Shown here one piece after another: positions 61,716 to 64,000 of a DNA stretch of 64,000 nucleotides. A program made the translations under genes and the position numbers. The stretch's first letter is position 1; each line of letters begins with the position of its first letter. The DNA is taken from contig NZ_JBNNGK010000013.1 in NCBI RefSeq assembly GCF_050268245.1, forward strand, positions 54,748 to 118,747, in the 5' to 3' direction. Source of the stretch: JBNNGK01 sp050268245 (lineage in GTDB: Bacteria; Pseudomonadota; Gammaproteobacteria; Enterobacterales; Enterobacteriaceae). The notes under the pieces were generated by a model, which was not told the origin of the DNA, did no database searches, and saw only the letters and a list, made by a program, of their open reading frames with translations.

Positions 61716-63404
61716 GTGAACATAAACGTCGCTAGTTTGTTAAACGGTAACTACATTCTGTTACTGTTTGTGGTACTCGCTCTGGGGCTTTGCCTCGGTA
61801 AACTTCGCCTGGGTTCCGTGCAACTCGGTAATTCCATTGGCGTTTTGGTGGTGTCGTTGTTACTAGGCCAACAACATTTCGCCATCAACACCGAAGCGCT
61901 AAATCTCGGTTTTATGCTGTTCATTTTCTGCGTCGGGGTTGAAGCCGGACCAAACTTTTTCTCCATTTTCTTCCGCGATGGCAAAAATTATCTGATGTTA
62001 GCGTTAGTCATGGTGGGATCCGCCATGGTGATCGCGATTGGCCTCGGCAAGCTATTCCGTTGGGATATTGGGCTAACCGCCGGTATGCTCGCGGGGTCGA
62101 TGACCTCTACGCCGGTTTTAGTCGGTGCGGGTGACACCCTGCGCCACACCATTACCAATGGTCCGGCGTTATTGTCTGCACAAGATCATCTTAGCTTGGG
62201 CTATGCCCTGACTTACCTGATAGGGCTGGTCAGTCTGATTTTCGGCGCCCGCTATCTGCCCAAATTGCAGCACCAGGATCTGCCAACGTCTGCTCAACAG
62301 ATTGCGCGCGAACGTGGCCTTGATACCGACAGCCAGCGCAAAGTGTATTTACCGGTGATCCGTGCGTATCGTGTCGGCCCAGAGCTGGTGGCATGGGCCG
62401 ATGGTAAGAACCTGCGTGAGCTGGGCATTTACCGTCAAACGGGTTGCTATATTGAACGTATCCGTCGTAACGGCATTCTGGCTAACCCAGATGGCGACGC
62501 GGTACTGCAGGTCGGGGATGAGATTTCATTAGTGGGTTATCCCGATGCCCATGCACGTCTGGATCCTAGCTTCCGTAACGGAAAAGAAGTGTTCGACCGC
62601 GACCTGCTCGATATGCGCATCGTCACCGAAGAGATCGTGGTAAAGAACAGTAATGCGGTCGGCAAGCGCCTTAGCCAACTCAAACTGACCGATCACGGTT
62701 GCTTCCTGAACCGTGTTATCCGTAGCCAGATTGAAATGCCGATCGATGACAGCATCGTATTGAACAAAGGTGATGTGTTACAGGTCAGTGGTGATGCTCG
62801 CCGCGTAAAAAGTGTGGCAGAAAAAATCGGCTTTATCTCGATTCATAGCCAAGTCACCGATCTGTTGGCATTCTGCGCCTTCTTCATTATCGGTCTGTTA
62901 ATCGGCCAAATTACCATTCAGTTCAGCAACTTCTCATTTGGTATCGGCAATGCTGCCGGGCTATTAATGTCCGGCATCATGCTGGGATTCCTGCGAGCTA
63001 ACCATCCAACCTTTGGCTATATCCCGCAAGGCGCGCTGAATATGGTGAAAGAGTTTGGCTTAATGGTATTTATGGCGGGAGTCGGGTTAAGTGCAGGTGC
63101 AGGTATTGACCACGGTCTGGGTGCTGTGGGTGGGCAAATGTTGATTTCTGGCCTGATCGTCAGCCTGGTGCCCGTAGTGATTTGTTTCCTGTTTGGTGCT
63201 TATGTGTTGCGCATGAACCGTGCATTACTGTTTGGTGCCATTATGGGTGCACGTACTTGCGCCCCAGCAATGGAAATCATCAGCGATACCGCGCGCAGTA
63301 ACATCCCTGCTCTTGGTTACGCCGGCACCTATGCTATTGCTAACGTATTGTTAACCTTGGCTGGCTCACTCATCGTGGTGCTGTGGCCGGGGATAGCCGG
63401 CTGA
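61716..63404 (+). CDS. ybjL: Aspartate:alanine antiporter family transporter YbjL
   Basis: A 562-residue inner-membrane transporter of the AAE family, related to aspartate:alanine exchangers and YidE. Membrane segments fill residues about 5-190 and 385-560. Two cytoplasmic RCK_C/TrkA-C domains lie between (about 205-290 and 295-375), with DGKNLRELGIYRQTGCYIER and KNSNAVGKRLSQLKL. Substrate unknown. A GTG start at 61716 is used because it gives MNINVASLLNGNYILLLFVV, the E. coli N-terminus. Almost identical to E. coli YbjL in the C-terminal half. Confidence 0.94.
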   Translation: MNINVASLLNGNYILLLFVVLALGLCLGKLRLGSVQLGNSIGVLVVSLLLGQQHFAINTEALNLGFMLFIFCVGVEAGPNFFSIFFRDGKNYLMLALVMVGSAMVIAIGLGKLFRWDIGLTAGMLAGSMTSTPVLVGAGDTLRHTITNGPALLSAQDHLSLGYALTYLIGLVSLIFGARYLPKLQHQDLPTSAQQIARERGLDTDSQRKVYLPVIRAYRVGPELVAWADGKNLRELGIYRQTGCYIERIRRNGILANPDGDAVLQVGDEISLVGYPDAHARLDPSFRNGKEVFDRDLLDMRIVTEEIVVKNSNAVGKRLSQLKLTDHGCFLNRVIRSQIEMPIDDSIVLNKGDVLQVSGDARRVKSVAEKIGFISIHSQVTDLLAFCAFFIIGLLIGQITIQFSNFSFGIGNAAGLLMSGIMLGFLRANHPTFGYIPQGALNMVKEFGLMVFMAGVGLSAGAGIDHGLGAVGGQMLISGLIVSLVPVVICFLFGAYVLRMNRALLFGAIMGARTCAPAMEIISDTARSNIPALGYAGTYAIANVLLTLAGSLIVVLWPGIAG

Positions 63405-63441
63405 CAGTGAAACAACATAAATGCGTTAGGACAAAATATTT

Positions 63442-63456
63442 TGATAATTTTTATCA
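63442..63456 (+). promoter_or_regulatory. Fur-box-like palindrome upstream of rybB
   Basis: TGATAAT-T-TTTATCA matches the 7-1-7 Fur motif TGATAAT-N-ATTATCA at 13 of 14 defined bases. It is part of the wider palindrome TTGATAATTTTTATCATCAA (63441-63460) and ends eight bases before the sigma-E -35 element. An alternative is that the palindrome is a weak ybjL terminator. Confidence 0.4.
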
Positions 63457-63462
63457 TCAAGC

Positions 63463-63490
63463 AGAACTTTTCGATGGGTCAATAGTCTTA
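63463..63490 (+). promoter_or_regulatory. Sigma-E promoter of rybB
   Basis: AGAACTT (63463-63469) and TCTTA (63486-63490) are spaced by 16 bases and fit the sigma-E pattern GGAACTT-N16-TCTGA. The start predicted seven bases later coincides with the RybB 5' end at 63497. Confidence 0.8.
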
Positions 63491-63496
63491 ATTAAT

Positions 63497-63575
63497 GCCA
63501 CTGCTTTTCTTTGATGTCCCCATTTTGTGGAGCCCGATAATCCCGCCTTTTAGGTTCAAGATTATCGGGTTTTTT
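63497..63575 (+). ncRNA. rybB: Small RNA RybB
   Basis: Hfq-dependent sRNA of 79 nt, the E. coli length. The 5' seed GCCACTGCTTTTCTTTGATG, which pairs with outer-membrane protein mRNAs, is identical to my memory of E. coli RybB, as is the following CCCCATTTTGTGGAGCCC. The terminator stem CCCGATAAT/ATTATCGGG differs from E. coli by compensating changes, then TTTTTT. Sigma-E makes RybB on envelope stress to lower porin synthesis. It lies beside ybjL as in E. coli. Confidence 0.95.
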
Positions 63576-63905
63576 GTTGCCTGAAAAGCACACTGCTGAA
63601 CAAAATGTTCCCGCCCTATCGCCTCAACCACCGTGATGAGGCTTGCCCTGCGAGCCAATTATGTTGGTCGGTAACGGTTGACGGCAGCGTCACCCGTTTG
63701 ATTGAGTTAGTCTGTCTATGATGTGATTGCAGAGCATGTAATATGCCTCAGCACAGAAATGCATAGAGCAAAATCATAATATAGGTAAATCAATTGAATG
63801 TGATTGATAGAAATTGAACAATATTGATGGGATTCAGCTTATCGAATGCGGGATAATCAGCATGCAAACATCGCGTGTTTTCAATGTATGAGGCGAGATA
63901 AATAC
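63576..63905. other. Region between rybB and the insertion sequence
   Basis: No ORF or RNA recognised; AT-rich toward the right. In E. coli the regulator gene rcdA (ybjK) would follow rybB; nothing like it is seen before the IS end. Confidence 0.45.
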
Positions 63906-64000
63906 GAGCCTGTCCATAATTCTGTGTAACTGCCAACGTATTAAAGATGACCGTCTAAGCGGTCACCGAACTCGATAATAAAACGACTCATTGCCAACCG
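63906..64000 (-). mobile_element. Right end of an IS256-family insertion sequence (partial)
   Basis: The sequence GAGCCTGTCCATAATTCTGT (from 63906, continuing GTAA to 63929) looks like an IS256/Mutator-type terminal inverted repeat, and the C-terminus of a transposase reads inward on the minus strand. The element continues beyond the window, so its other end and target duplication cannot be seen. Confidence 0.75.
63941..64000 (-). CDS. IS256-family transposase, C-terminal fragment
   Basis: Only the last 19 codons plus TAA lie in the window (…RLAMSRFIIEFGDRLDGHL). The pattern of a hydrophobic/aromatic LAxxRFxIxFxDRL tail directly before the IS end is typical of IS256-type (Mutator) transposases. 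Family call rests on this short tail and the adjacent terminal repeat. Whether the gene is intact cannot be judged. Confidence 0.7.
   Translation of the reverse strand, partial: RLAMSRFIIEFGDRLDGHL

Noticed and set aside
1..64000. CRISPR array, prophage, toxin-antitoxin or biosynthetic cluster
   Set aside because: No regularly spaced repeats, integrase, phage structural genes or large modular enzymes were seen. The window is core genome apart from the IS at its right edge.

Overview
The window is chromosomal core DNA of an enterobacterium (Enterobacterales). Protein sequences and gene order suggest the Serratia/Yersinia side of the order (Yersiniaceae), but genus is inference from remembered sequence resemblance, not a search. 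Gene order follows the E. coli K-12 segment from pflB to ybjL/rybB almost gene for gene. Nearly every gene is intact and close to the family length; the only clear mobile DNA is the end of an insertion sequence at the right edge.

Layout. 1-2900: 3' end of pflB, its activase pflA, and the MFS transporter ycaD. 3000-10850 (minus): a six-gene DMSO/selenate-reductase-type operon with two catalytic A subunits, then B, C, chaperone DmsD and a NapF-like ferredoxin, behind a candidate FNR promoter. 11091-18911 (minus): serS, rarA, lolA, ftsK, lrp. 19576-25592 (plus): trxB, cydD, cydC, aat, infA. 25922-32247: clpA, clpS, cspD, macB, macA. 32442-36152: ybjX, ybjD, lysO. 36315-42061: hcp-hcr, poxB, ltaE. 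42174-47842: a DUF1294 membrane protein, ybjT, ybjS, amiD, ybjQ, a short Lrp/AsnC effector-domain gene without helix-turn-helix, and lipoprotein ybjP. 48102-51927: the arginine transporter artPIQM plus artJ. 51980-60250 (minus): rlmC, ybjO, potFGHI, ybjN, rimK, ybjC. 60489-63404: grxA, ybjM, ybjL. 63497-63575: the small RNA RybB with its sigma-E promoter. 63906-64000: terminal repeat and transposase C-terminus of an IS256-type element.

How it works together. Much of the window serves low-oxygen and redox life: pyruvate formate-lyase and activase, the DMSO-reductase-type respiratory operon, hcp-hcr for nitric oxide, cydDC for cytochrome bd assembly, poxB, trxB and grxA. A second theme is envelope and transport: lolA, macAB, art, pot, lysO, amiD and rybB. 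A third is protein quality control by the N-degron route (aat, clpS, clpA).

By eye I could place candidate operators: FNR (dms operon, hcp), NsrR (hcp), PhoP (macA/ybjX), paired ARG boxes (artP, artJ), ArcA (cydD), and two Fur-like sites (dmsC/dmsD and upstream of rybB). Compared with E. coli, serW tRNA, aqpZ and nfsA are missing from their usual slots. I found no clearly new multi-gene system. The best leads are the HTH-less AsnC-domain gene, the Fur-like element beside rybB, the Fur-like site inside the DMSO-reductase operon, and the PhoP box.
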